This document shows positions 26,015-33,479 of a stretch of 33,528 bases of DNA, in pieces. This DNA comes from Veillonella montpellierensis DSM 17217 (GTDB lineage: Bacteria; Bacillota; Negativicutes; Veillonellales; Veillonellaceae). Under the pieces are notes generated by a model. That model saw only the letters and a program-made list of their open reading frames with translations, did no database searches and was not told the origin of the DNA. Every line of letters begins with the position of its first letter. Positions within the stretch are counted from its first letter, which is position 1. Made by a program: the position numbers and the translations under genes. Where the stretch lies: positions 1-33,528 of the forward strand of contig NZ_AUFY01000019.1 in assembly GCF_000426745.1 (NCBI RefSeq), read 5' to 3'.

Positions 26015-26041
26015 GTCAGGCACAACGAGGCCTGACTTTTT
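26015..26041 (+). terminator. Intrinsic terminator before rpmG
   Basis: GTCAGGC (26015-26021) pairs with GCCTGAC (26030-26036) around an 8-nt loop and is followed by TTTTT. It insulates the ribosomal operon from upstream transcription. Confidence 0.88.
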
Positions 26042-26057
26042 GAGTTGCTTAAAAATA

Positions 26058-26086
26058 TTGACAAGATATACTTTCTATGATAGAGT
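26058..26086 (+). promoter_or_regulatory. Promoter of the rpmG-secE-nusG-rpl operon
   Basis: TTGACA (26058-26063) is followed after 17 bp by TAGAGT (26081-26086), preceded by TGA (extended -10). The -35 is perfect and the -10 weak. Confidence 0.65.
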
Positions 26087-26164
26087 GTATTGGTATGTAT
26101 GAGTTCTTTACTCTGCGAAATTTAAAAAGTTCCTTACTATAACTATAAAGCGAGGTGTGTCCAG

Positions 26165-26314
26165 ATGCGTAATGCAGTTACTTTAGCTTGCACAGATTGT
26201 AAACAACGCAATTATCAAACTAATAAGAACAAAAAAAATAACCCTGATCGTATTGAAATGATGAAATATTGCAAATTCTGTGGTAAACATACGTTACATC
26301 GTGAAACAAAATAA
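26165..26314 (+). CDS. rpmG: 50S ribosomal protein L33
   Basis: A 49-residue protein starts [17 protein letters not shown] and continues with [16 protein letters not shown]. The two CxxC pairs (Cys9/Cys12 and Cys36/Cys39) form a zinc site, so this is the zinc-binding L33 form rather than the zinc-free paralogue. GAGGTG lies upstream. The gene directly precedes secE, the usual Firmicutes order. Confidence 0.97.
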   Translation: MRNAVTLACTDCKQRNYQTNKNKKNNPDRIEMMKYCKFCGKHTLHRETK

Positions 26315-26358
26315 TTTTGATATATTTCAATACCCTGTTGATTTAAGGAGAGGTAACG

Positions 26359-26580
26359 ATGGCAGGATCTAACTCAACAGTGCAACGTCGCGGCGGGTTT
26401 GGTAAATTTTTCCGAGGCGTAAAAGCTGAACTAAGAAAAGTAGTCTGGCCAACAAAAAAAGAGCTTATCAACTATACGATAGTCGTTTTTATCGTAACCG
26501 TATTTATTGCGGCCTTGATTGGTGTAGTTGATGCAATTTTTGCCCAACTTTTTAACATGTTGATGCACTTTGTTGGATAG
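26359..26580 (+). CDS. secE: Preprotein translocase subunit SecE
   Basis: The 73-residue single-span membrane protein clamps SecY in the Sec translocon. It has a short basic amphipathic helix (FFRGVKAELRKVVWPTKKEL, the family signature) and one transmembrane helix from about residue 32 to 60. AAGGAGAGG precedes the ATG. nusG follows 11 bp later. Confidence 0.98.
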   Translation: MAGSNSTVQRRGGFGKFFRGVKAELRKVVWPTKKELINYTIVVFIVTVFIAALIGVVDAIFAQLFNMLMHFVG

Positions 26581-26591
26581 GAGGCCATTAC

Positions 26592-27128
26592 ATGGAAACA
26601 GAAAAAAAGTGGTATGTTATCCATACCTATTCAGGCTACGAAAATAAAGTAAAAACCACATTAGAATTAAAGGTTCAATCAATGGGCCTAGAAGATGTGA
26701 TTAGTCGTATTCTTGTTCCCGTGGAAGAAGTTGTAGAAGTAAAAGATGGCGTTTCTAAAACCGTTAAACGAAAAATCTTCCCAGGATATGTTTTGATAGA
26801 AATGGAAGTTAATGATAACTCCTGGTATATTGTGAGAAATACACCGGGCGTAACAGGCTTTGTAGGGTCTACTACAAAACCAGTTCCACTTTCTGATTCC
26901 GAAGTTGAATACATACTTAAATCCCAAGGGCTTGACAAGCAACCACTAGTTGAAACTGATTATGAAATCGGTGAAACTGTACGCATTACATCTGGAGCCT
27001 TTGAAGATCGCTTAGGCGTCATCACTGCTATTAATGCAGAAAAGGGAACATTGACACTGAATGTGGAAATGTTTAATCGAGATACTGAGGTAGAGGTAGA
27101 TAGTTCTCAAGTTGAGGCCTATCTTTAA
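26592..27128 (+). CDS. nusG: Transcription termination/antitermination protein NusG
   Basis: The 178-residue protein has an NGN domain (KWYVIHTYSGYENKVKTTLE, then KIFPGYVLIEMEVNDNSWYIVRNTPGVTGFVG). A C-terminal KOW domain follows (GETVRITSGAFEDRLGVITAI). It binds RNA polymerase and couples it to Rho, ribosome or rRNA antitermination complexes. AGGAGG precedes the ATG. Confidence 0.98.
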   Translation: METEKKWYVIHTYSGYENKVKTTLELKVQSMGLEDVISRILVPVEEVVEVKDGVSKTVKRKIFPGYVLIEMEVNDNSWYIVRNTPGVTGFVGSTTKPVPLSDSEVEYILKSQGLDKQPLVETDYEIGETVRITSGAFEDRLGVITAINAEKGTLTLNVEMFNRDTEVEVDSSQVEAYL

Positions 27129-27150
27129 TATATATATATAACTCTAAAAA

Positions 27151-27200
27151 GGCAGACAATTGTGTTTGCCAGTGGGAGGGTGTTTAATCCGTTACCACCA
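27151..27200 (+). promoter_or_regulatory. Conserved RNA element upstream of rplK (copy 1)
   Basis: A small hairpin (27151-27170, GGCAGACA/TGTTTGCC) is followed by GTGGGAGGG (27172-27180) and, after a loop, CCGTTACCAC (27189-27198), whose CCAC pairs with GTGG. The same layout recurs before rplA. A shared binding site for ribosomal protein L1, the usual autoregulator of this operon, is an inference. Confidence 0.5.
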
Positions 27201-27229
27201 CATTCTGAGCGCAAGGAGGTGTAATCACC

Positions 27230-27655
27230 ATGGCTAAAAAAATTATTAAACAGGTGAAATTACAATGTGAGGCAGCTAAAGCAAGTCCAGCGCCACCAAT
27301 TGGCCCAGCATTAGGTCAAGCAGGCGTTAACATCATGGCGTTCGTAAAAGATTTCAACGAACGTACTGCTAAACAAGCTGGTTTAATTATTCCAGTTGTA
27401 ATCACTGTATACGAAGATAGAAGCTTCGATTTTATCACAAAGACTCCACCAGCTGCTGTGCTTTTGAAAAAAGCAGCAGGCATCCAAAAGGGTTCTGGTG
27501 TACCTAACCGTGATAAAGTAGCAAAAGTTGGTCGCGACAAAGTTCGCGAAATCGCTGAATTAAAAATGCCTGACTTAAACGCTAACACTGTAGAACAAGG
27601 TATGCGTATGGTTGAAGGTACTGCTCGCAGTATGGGTATTGAAATCGTTGATTAA
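27230..27655 (+). CDS. rplK: 50S ribosomal protein L11
   Basis: The 141-residue protein forms the base of the L7/L12 stalk and the GTPase-associated centre. [37 protein letters not shown] is the invariant N-terminal region, and the C-terminal RNA-binding domain ends [21 protein letters not shown] precedes the ATG. Confidence 0.99.
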   Translation: MAKKIIKQVKLQCEAAKASPAPPIGPALGQAGVNIMAFVKDFNERTAKQAGLIIPVVITVYEDRSFDFITKTPPAAVLLKKAAGIQKGSGVPNRDKVAKVGRDKVREIAELKMPDLNANTVEQGMRMVEGTARSMGIEIVD

Positions 27656-27669
27656 TCAGCGTATGATTT

Positions 27670-27716
27670 GAGCAATTGGCTCGAACCAGTGGGAGGGACA
27701 TCCCGTTAGACCACAA
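27670..27716 (+). promoter_or_regulatory. Conserved RNA element upstream of rplA (copy 2)
   Basis: A small hairpin (GAGC 27670-27673 / GCTC 27679-27682) is followed by CCAGTGGGAGGG (27686-27697), then CCCGTTAGACCAC (27702-27714). GTGG pairs with CCAC, and GGGA with TCCC inside. It repeats the order found before rplK. Confidence 0.5.
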
Positions 27717-27729
27717 AGGAGGAAATAAT

Positions 27730-28440
27730 ATGGCAAAAGTAGGTAAGAAATATGCTGAAGCAGCAAAACTTATCGAAGTTGGTAAATTCTACGAACCAGT
27801 AGAAGCTATTGAGCTTGTTAAGAAAACTGCTACTGCTAAATTTGACGAAACAATTGAAATTTCTTTCAATTTGAACGTCGATCCTAAATACGCTGATCAA
27901 CAAGTACGTGGCGCCGTTGTGTTACCACATGGTACAGGTAAAACTAAACGCGTGTTAGTATTTGCAAAAGGCGATAAAATTAAAGAAGCTGAAGAAGCTG
28001 GTGCAGATTATGTAGGCAGCGAAGAATTAGTAGCAAAAATTCAAGGCGGTTGGTTCGACTTTGATGTTGTAGTAGCTACACCTGATATGATGGCTCAAGT
28101 TGGTCGTCTTGGTAAAGTGTTAGGTCCTAAAGGGTTAATGCCAAATCCTAAAGTTGGTACAGTAACTCCAGACGTAGCACGTGCTGTTAACGAAATCAAA
28201 GCTGGTAAAATCGAATACCGTACTGATAAAGCTGGTATCGTTTCTACATCCATCGGTAAAGCATCTTTCGATGCTGAAAAATTGCTTGACAACTACCGTG
28301 TTATCGTAGATACTATTACTAAAGCTCGTCCAGTAGCAGCGAAAGGACAATATATTAAATCTGTAACATTGTCTGCTACCATGGGCCCTGGCGTTCCTTT
28401 AAATGTATTCAAATTAACTGTTGCATCTAAAGAAGCCTAA
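27730..28440 (+). CDS. rplA: 50S ribosomal protein L1
   Basis: The 236-residue protein of the mobile L1 stalk helps release E-site tRNA and is the translational repressor of its own operon in many bacteria. It starts [21 protein letters not shown] and contains the signature [36 protein letters not shown] chose ATG 27730 with GGAGG about 8 nt upstream; the longer open frame lacks a ribosome site. Confidence 0.99.
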   Translation: MAKVGKKYAEAAKLIEVGKFYEPVEAIELVKKTATAKFDETIEISFNLNVDPKYADQQVRGAVVLPHGTGKTKRVLVFAKGDKIKEAEEAGADYVGSEELVAKIQGGWFDFDVVVATPDMMAQVGRLGKVLGPKGLMPNPKVGTVTPDVARAVNEIKAGKIEYRTDKAGIVSTSIGKASFDAEKLLDNYRVIVDTITKARPVAAKGQYIKSVTLSATMGPGVPLNVFKLTVASKEA

Positions 28441-28580
28441 GCATTACTATAATTGAATATGTCTCTTAGCTGTAGACTGTAGGTATTTATAATGGATGCA
28501 TATCCGCCTACTGAGGCTCTAGATTAAATAAATCTGGTATTAGACCTCAGTTTGTGTATACATTCTGAGGTCTTTTTAGC
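28441..28580 (+). promoter_or_regulatory. L10 leader with attenuator
   Basis: The 188-nt gap before rplJ contains a terminator hairpin, AGACCTCAG (28542-28550) with CTGAGGTCT (28565-28573), followed by T5. An upstream CTGAGG (28511-28516) can pair with the same CCTCAG, giving an alternative antiterminator fold. Firmicutes rplJ-rplL mRNAs use an L10-L12-binding leader at this place. Excess L10(L12)4 would favour termination and balance stalk proteins against L11/L1. Confidence 0.7.
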
Positions 28581-28628
28581 TAAGATAGTACATAGAAGCA
28601 TCACCAAAATCTATAAGGAGGTACTCTA

Positions 28629-29138
28629 ATGGCTGTCACTGAACAAAAAAAAGTTATTGTTGCTCAAATGAAAGACACTCTTTCTGAAGCCAAAGGTGCT
28701 GTGTTGATCGGTTACTCTGGATTAACAGTGGCACAAGCAACTGAACTTCGCCGTAAATTCTTAGCGGAAGGTGTAGAATACAAAGTAATTAAAAATACTT
28801 TGACTCGCATTGCCGTTAACGAATTGGGCATTGAAGGGTTCGCTGAACATTTGGAAGGTCCTACTGCATTAGCTTCATCTAAAGAAGACGCAGTGGCTCC
28901 AGCTCGTATCATCGAAACCTTCATCGACGATACTAAAACTGAAGCACTTACTATTAAAGTTGGTATGGTTGAAGGTGCTGTATTAAGCACTGAAGAAGTT
29001 AAAGCTATCGCTAAATTACCAAATCGCGATGGTATGCTTTCCATGTTGCTTTCTGTATTGCAAGCGCCTATCCGCAACGTTGCATATGCTGTTAAAGCAG
29101 TTGCAGACGCACAAGATGGCGAACAAGCTGCAGAATAA
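28629..29138 (+). CDS. rplJ: 50S ribosomal protein L10
   Basis: The 169-residue protein anchors L7/L12 dimers to the ribosome. The N-terminal rRNA-binding domain shows GAVLIGYSGLTVAQATELRRKF and VIKNTLTRIA. The C-terminal helix that carries L12 dimers covers the last 30 residues. AAGGAGG precedes the ATG. Its expression is set by the attenuator upstream. Confidence 0.98.
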   Translation: MAVTEQKKVIVAQMKDTLSEAKGAVLIGYSGLTVAQATELRRKFLAEGVEYKVIKNTLTRIAVNELGIEGFAEHLEGPTALASSKEDAVAPARIIETFIDDTKTEALTIKVGMVEGAVLSTEEVKAIAKLPNRDGMLSMLLSVLQAPIRNVAYAVKAVADAQDGEQAAE

Positions 29139-29194
29139 TATGAGATTAGCAATATAATGTATAGCATGTAATCTTAGTAATGGAGGAAATAAAA

Positions 29195-29563
29195 ATGGCA
29201 TTGAACATTGAAAATATCGTTGCTGAATTAGAAAACGCAACAATCTTAGAACTTAACGATCTTGTAAAAGCTATCGAAGAAAAATTTAACGTAACTGCTG
29301 CTGCTCCTGTAGCTGTAGCTGCTGCTGGCGCTGCTGATGCTGGTGCTGCTAAAGACTCTTTCGATGTAATCTTGAAAGATGCTGGCGCTTCTAAAATCGG
29401 CGTAATCAAAGTAGTTCGTGAAGTAACTGGTCTTGGCTTGAAAGAAGCTAAAGCTATCGTTGATGGTGCTCCTGCTCCATTGAAAGAAGGCGTACCTGCT
29501 GCTGACGCTGAAGCGTTAAAAGCTAAATTAGAAGAAGCTGGTGCTTCTGTAGAATTGAAATAA
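29195..29563 (+). CDS. rplL: 50S ribosomal protein L7/L12
   Basis: The 122-residue stalk protein recruits translational GTPases. It has an N-terminal dimerisation helix ([20 protein letters not shown]), an Ala/Gly-rich hinge at about residues 36-54, and the C-terminal domain with [22 protein letters not shown] chose ATG 29195 with GGAGG 8 nt upstream; an ATG 15 nt earlier overlaps the ribosome site. It is the last gene of the operon. Confidence 0.99.
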   Translation: MALNIENIVAELENATILELNDLVKAIEEKFNVTAAAPVAVAAAGAADAGAAKDSFDVILKDAGASKIGVIKVVREVTGLGLKEAKAIVDGAPAPLKEGVPAADAEALKAKLEEAGASVELK

Positions 29564-29600
29564 TTTCATCTACTATACTAGAGGAAACTTCCTCTATATG

Positions 29601-29633
29601 AAACCTCATGATGCTTGCATCATGAGGTTTTTT
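29601..29633 (+). terminator. Terminator of the rpl operon
   Basis: A 13-bp perfect stem (29601-29613/29618-29630) with a 4-nt loop is followed by T6. A smaller stem (29579-29596) precedes it. It closes the operon after rplL. Confidence 0.95.
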
Positions 29634-30476
29634 GCATGATATGATAAAAAGTATAGCCACTCACCTTCTGGATACATTCTATGATAAGGATATGGCGGAT
29701 GCGTCTGAGTAGAAATGAAATGCCTTGCATCGTGATATACGAAGATGCCGCTATAAGCGTAGTATACTTTTATGGTTGATATAAGGGATTTCTCAATACT
29801 AAAAGTGCAGATAGTGCCCCTTCGTAGCGTAGTATACTTTCATGGTTCGTATAAGGAAATTCACGCAGTGTGAATGCCTCGAATAATAATTAAACTATCT
29901 ATATGGTTTATTTTTATGAACGGTGTGCTACACTATTATAAATACGCAGATAATTAGTTTTAGTATGTAGTGTTAACTATGGTAATACTAGGACGGTGAT
30001 GAGTTGGTATAAGTATGATTTTAATGCATGATTATGAAATTGAGTATAGGCATGATATAATTCAGTAGCAACGATAAAATATGAGAAAAACCAGAAGATA
30101 CATATCAATTTTATATAGGACACTCTAAAACTCATTCCTTTTGTATCTTGTATACAAAGTATATTTGATATAAGATACAAGTATAAGAGGTGTGTACTAT
30201 CGTTACATAGTCCTAGATGTATAAGCGTGACTTGCACATGATATTAGTAGATGGAGGAGTAATGTGTTAGATTGTACTTATTATAAGTTGTGTATGGCAG
30301 TGGCATGTATCTATCTGATTCAACCTTGATGGCTAGTTACAAGATAGATGTTCGTTGCATTTTATGTTGCCTTAGTGTGGAACAAATGACACATTAAAAC
30401 AACTATGTATCAATCTATGCATGTGGATATACATTGTCATGTGTGATAGCATGCGTATTGAGGAGATGGATAAACT
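29634..30476. other. Gene-free region with a 70-bp-spaced direct repeat
   Basis: No credible gene is seen. A direct repeat beginning GCGTAGTATACTTT occurs at 29757-29788 and 29827-29858, exactly 70 bp apart, with five mismatches in 32 bases. Beyond it only weak similarity remains. A 9-bp inverted repeat (30141-30149/30172-30180) is also present. The aspA promoter must lie near the end but has no clear hexamers. Confidence 0.5.
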
Positions 30477-31892
30477 ATGAGAAAAGAACATGATTTTTTA
30501 GGTGAATTAGAATTACAAGATGATATGTATTATGGGGTGCAAACATTACGGGCCTTAGAAAACTTTCACATTACGGGCAAACATTTGGATCATGATTTCA
30601 TTGTATCCCTAGCCATGGTAAAAAAAGCATGTGCTATGGCAAATATGAAAACAGGTCGCCTAGATGCCACCATTGGTAAAGCGATTGTGGAAGCGGCGAA
30701 TGATGTTATTCAAGGAAAGCTGGCCGATCAATTTCCAGTAGATCCTATTCAAGGTGGCGCGGGTACGTCGATTAATATGAATATGAATGAAGTGCTAACG
30801 AATCGGGCCTTAGAAATTTTGGGACATCCGAAAGGAAGTTACGACATCATCAGCCCTAACAATCACTTGAACATGGCACAGTCCACTAATGATGCATTTC
30901 CGACAGCCATCAAAGTATGTGCCATTTTAAAAAGTGTTCCTTTAATTGCAGCATTGCAGCGATTAGTAGATGAATTAGAAAAGAAAGCGGAAGAATATAA
31001 AGAAGTGTTAAAAATGGGTCGTACTCATTTGCAAGATGCAGTGCCTATCACATTGGGCCAAGAAATGGGGGCCTATGCGTCTGGTATTTATCGCGGTATT
31101 CGGCGGATTAATTCTGCTTTGGAAGGAGCTCATATTATTAATATGGGGGCGACAGCTGTCGGCACTGGTTTAAATGCAGAACCTTCCTATATTGAAGATG
31201 TGGCCTATGAATTGACACAAGTGGTAGGTGTGCCATTTTATACAGCCGATAATCTTATTGATGCTACTAATAATACCGATGTATTTGCTGATATTTCTAG
31301 CGGGGTGAAAGTTACTGCATTGGTACTCATTAAAATGGCGAATGATTTTCGCTTAATGGCATCGGGACCGCGTTGTGGGATTGGAGAATTAAAATTACCC
31401 GCTCGCCAACCAGGCAGCTCCATTATGCCAGGTAAAGTTAATCCTGTTATCGCCGAAGTGCTAAACCAAGTTTGCTACCAATGCATTGGCAATGATTTGA
31501 CCATCACATTAGGCGTGGAAAATGGCCAATTTGAATTAAATGTTATGGAACCGGTCATTGCGTATAATCTATTTAATAATATGTGTTACTTAAAAAATGC
31601 GGTGAACACATTCGTGGATAAATTACTAATTGATTTGGAAGTGGATCGTGACCGGTGTGCTTATTGGTTAGAACAATCTGTCGGTATCGTTACGGCACTT
31701 TTACCGCATGTGGGCTATGAAAATGCGTCCGCTTTAGCAAAAGAAGCATATCAATCGGGACGTGCGATTCGTGAAATTATTCTAGAAAAAGGGTTATTAA
31801 CAGAAGAAGAAATGAATCATATTTTATCTCCTGCGGAAATGACCCGTCCTGGTATTGCAGGGGCCGATATTTTAAAACATAAAGGTAATTAG
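30477..31892 (+). CDS. aspA: Aspartate ammonia-lyase (aspartase)
   Basis: The 471-residue member of the fumarase/aspartase superfamily converts L-aspartate to fumarate and ammonia. It begins RKEHDFLGELELQDDMYYGVQT. The three superfamily blocks are visible: GAGTSINMNMNEV, GRTHLQDAVPITLGQE and the flexible catalytic loop GSSIMPGKVNP (313-323, catalytic Ser315). The N-terminal HDFLGE and C-terminal MTRPGIAG favour aspartase over class II fumarase. GAGGAG lies 10 nt before the ATG. It is a single gene here. Fumarate produced would feed reduction to succinate in an anaerobe of this type (inference). Confidence 0.93.
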   Translation: MRKEHDFLGELELQDDMYYGVQTLRALENFHITGKHLDHDFIVSLAMVKKACAMANMKTGRLDATIGKAIVEAANDVIQGKLADQFPVDPIQGGAGTSINMNMNEVLTNRALEILGHPKGSYDIISPNNHLNMAQSTNDAFPTAIKVCAILKSVPLIAALQRLVDELEKKAEEYKEVLKMGRTHLQDAVPITLGQEMGAYASGIYRGIRRINSALEGAHIINMGATAVGTGLNAEPSYIEDVAYELTQVVGVPFYTADNLIDATNNTDVFADISSGVKVTALVLIKMANDFRLMASGPRCGIGELKLPARQPGSSIMPGKVNPVIAEVLNQVCYQCIGNDLTITLGVENGQFELNVMEPVIAYNLFNNMCYLKNAVNTFVDKLLIDLEVDRDRCAYWLEQSVGIVTALLPHVGYENASALAKEAYQSGRAIREIILEKGLLTEEEMNHILSPAEMTRPGIAGADILKHKGN

Positions 31893-32077
31893 TACTTACG
31901 CTACATGGAGTGGCGTAGGAAATGAGATAAAAAATAGTCCTCTGTATCCATAATTTCCTACTGGTAGTAAGCACTTATTGGTAAATGGCATGCAGTTGTT
32001 ACTTGCATATGCACTTTACCATGTGCGAAACGATGCTATCTGGCATAGACGAGCATGAAAGATAGTGCAATTATAGT

Positions 32078-32416
32078 AATACGCATTTAACAGTATTCTA
32101 GGTGGCGAATTTTCTTTCGATAGAATCATGGCGAGGCAATCGGAAGATACTATATCATAGAATACGCATTTGGAAGTTCTCTAGATGGCGGATTTCATAA
32201 TTTTTCAATGGAATCGTGCTGAGGTAATTGAAAGATATCATAATCATAGTGATAGTCATTTAAAATTCTCTAGATGGAGAATCTCCAATTCTTCTCGACA
32301 AAGTCATGCTGGGACATTTGAAAATCATACATAGTGATATGGATTCACAAGTCCTCTAAGTGATGAAATTTGTTATTTATTTCAATAGAGTTATACTGGG
32401 AAACTCTGTGAAATAG
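32078..32416. repeat. Four degenerate tandem repeats of about 85 bp
   Basis: Units are 32078-32160, 32161-32249, 32250-32334 and 32335-32416. Each has, in the same order, a start like ATACGCATTT or TGATAGTCATTT, then TTCTCTAGATGG, a middle like ATGGAATCGTGCTGAGG, then GAAAGATATCAT and a final CATAG or AATAG. Units 1 and 2 are closest. No open frame or strong hairpin runs through them. Confidence 0.65.
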
Positions 32417-32526
32417 ATGTATGTGATACAGGCGCATCTATTTGTAAGTCTGGTACGCATAGTAGATGAATGGTGCCTTTTATTCAAGATATTTAGCTAA
32501 AGGACTACAATACTATAACGACACGC

Positions 32527-32565
32527 AAAGCGTAACCCTTAGTATATATAAGGGTTACGCTTTTT
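32527..32565. terminator. Strong hairpin terminator downstream of aspA
   Basis: A 15-bp stem (32527-32541/32549-32563) with a 7-nt loop ends in TTTTT. The 5' flank ACGC also complements GCGT after the T-run. It lies 630 bp after aspA, so it either ends a long 3' untranslated region or an unseen transcript. Confidence 0.8.
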
Positions 32566-32960
32566 GCGTTTGGATACATGATAGGCGAATGTAATTATCT
32601 AAGCGTGATAAGAGTAGTCGCATAGGTTCTGCGTTTATGATGTCATGATAAAGTAAATTAGGTTTATATAAGAAGTGATGTAATCCATTACTTGCTATGC
32701 TCTTTTGCGTTTGAATACATGATAGAGTGGATGTAATTATCTAAGAAATGGAGAAATCGGTAAATATACATTGTTTCTGACACTGTGATAGAGTATCTGT
32801 AATCAGTTACGAGTGGTATATACTTCTTTATATTTTTAATGGACGATAGGGCGTATATAATTATGTAAGAACGGTGAGAAGCGTACGTACCTATACTCTT
32901 TTTTATGTATAATGGTGTGATACGGTATAGATGTAATCTAGTATGGTACATGTAGGGTGG
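32561..32960. repeat. Second family of degenerate repeats
   Basis: GCGTTTGGATACATGATAGG (32566) recurs as GCGTTTGAATACATGATAGA (32707), each followed by GAATGTAATTATCTAAG or GGATGTAATTATCTAAG. Weaker echoes of GTAAT(C/T)A.(T)TA occur near 32680, 32799, 32857 and 32933. Spacing is irregular (53-89 bp). Confidence 0.5.
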
Positions 32961-33050
32961 GTATCTTTTAGGAATAAGATAGCAATATGACATGAAAATG
33001 ATACTTATATAATTTTGTGATAAAAATTATAAGTTTTATGCATATGCCTA

Positions 33051-33079
33051 TTGTTTAGAGAAATATATTGCTATATAAT
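33051..33079 (+). promoter_or_regulatory. Promoter upstream of the Cas10-like remnant
   Basis: TTGTTT (33051-33056), a 17-bp spacer and TATAAT (33074-33079). The remnant's start codon follows about 53 bp downstream with GAGGTG in between. Confidence 0.6.
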
Positions 33080-33132
33080 CAAGCTATGTAAGACGATAAA
33101 ATCATAGGAAATCAAAATGGATGAGGTGTTAT

Positions 33133-33231
33133 ATGGATACTCATGATGTACTAGTAAAAGGCACGTTACTGCATGATATTGGTAAAATATGTATTCGTGC
33201 TAATGAGGGGAAATACGTGGAGTATTGGTAA
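33133..33231 (+). pseudogene. Remnant of a Cas10/Csm1-type gene (HD-domain start)
   Basis: A 32-codon frame starts MDTHDVLVKGTLLHDIGKIC and ends at TAA. The segment KGTLLHDIGKICIRA matches the N-terminal HD nuclease motif of type III CRISPR Cas10 (Csm1), where GALLHDIGK..QRA is usual. It keeps a ribosome site (GAGGTG) and an upstream promoter but stops about 10 residues after the motif. Intact Csm1 has roughly 750-850 residues. No other cas gene and no CRISPR array is in the window. Other HD-domain proteins (YqeK, HD-GYP) share LLHDIGK, so Cas10 is the best but not the only reading. Confidence 0.55.
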
Positions 33232-33313
33232 TAGAAAAGAATCAGACTGTGTGATTGTATAGAAAATTAAAAATAGATAATTAAAAATAGATAATGTCAT
33301 GTAAAAAATCCTC

Positions 33314-33342
33314 TTGCAATTTATAGTCCAATAGGATACAAT
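33314..33342 (+). promoter_or_regulatory. First promoter of a downstream rRNA operon (P1)
   Basis: TTGCAA (33314-33319), a 17-bp spacer and TACAAT (33337-33342). An A/T-rich direct repeat (14 bp, 33265-33278 and 33279-33292) lies upstream and could act as an UP-like element. Confidence 0.6.
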
Positions 33343-33427
33343 ACTAATACAGTTCAGGCATGAGCTGTTTTAATTTGATCTTCTAGAGAATAGGTACTAG
33401 ATGAGCAAGAAAAATCATAAAAAGTTG

Positions 33428-33456
33428 TTGACAAGACATCTTGAAAATGATAAGAT
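33428..33456 (+). promoter_or_regulatory. Second promoter of a downstream rRNA operon (P2)
   Basis: TTGACA (33428-33433), a 17-bp spacer and TAAGAT (33451-33456) preceded by TGA. It is followed by the leader sequence at 33480-33528. Confidence 0.8.
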
Positions 33457-33479
33457 AATCAAGTCGTCGGTTGAAGAAA

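Noticed and set aside
30141-30180. Inverted repeat TTGTATCTT/AAGATACAA upstream of aspA as an operator
   Set aside because: The arms are 9 bp with a 22-nt spacer in AT-rich DNA, about 300 bp from the gene and with no promoter nearby.
29977-30237. Open frame of 86 codons on the minus strand
   Set aside because: Low-complexity hydrophobic translation of AT-rich intergenic DNA, no ribosome site, and it crosses an inverted repeat.
31897-31917. 8-bp stem right after aspA as its terminator
   Set aside because: No T-run follows (GGAAATGAG); a far better hairpin lies at 32527-32565.
32078-32416. Repeat array as a CRISPR array
   Set aside because: Units of about 85 bp diverge throughout; there is no short invariant repeat alternating with unique spacers. 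No CRISPR array was found anywhere in the window.
32688-32993. Open frame of 101 codons on the minus strand
   Set aside because: It lies across the degenerate repeats, is rich in Tyr/Ile as expected from AT-rich noise, and has no ribosome site or promoter.
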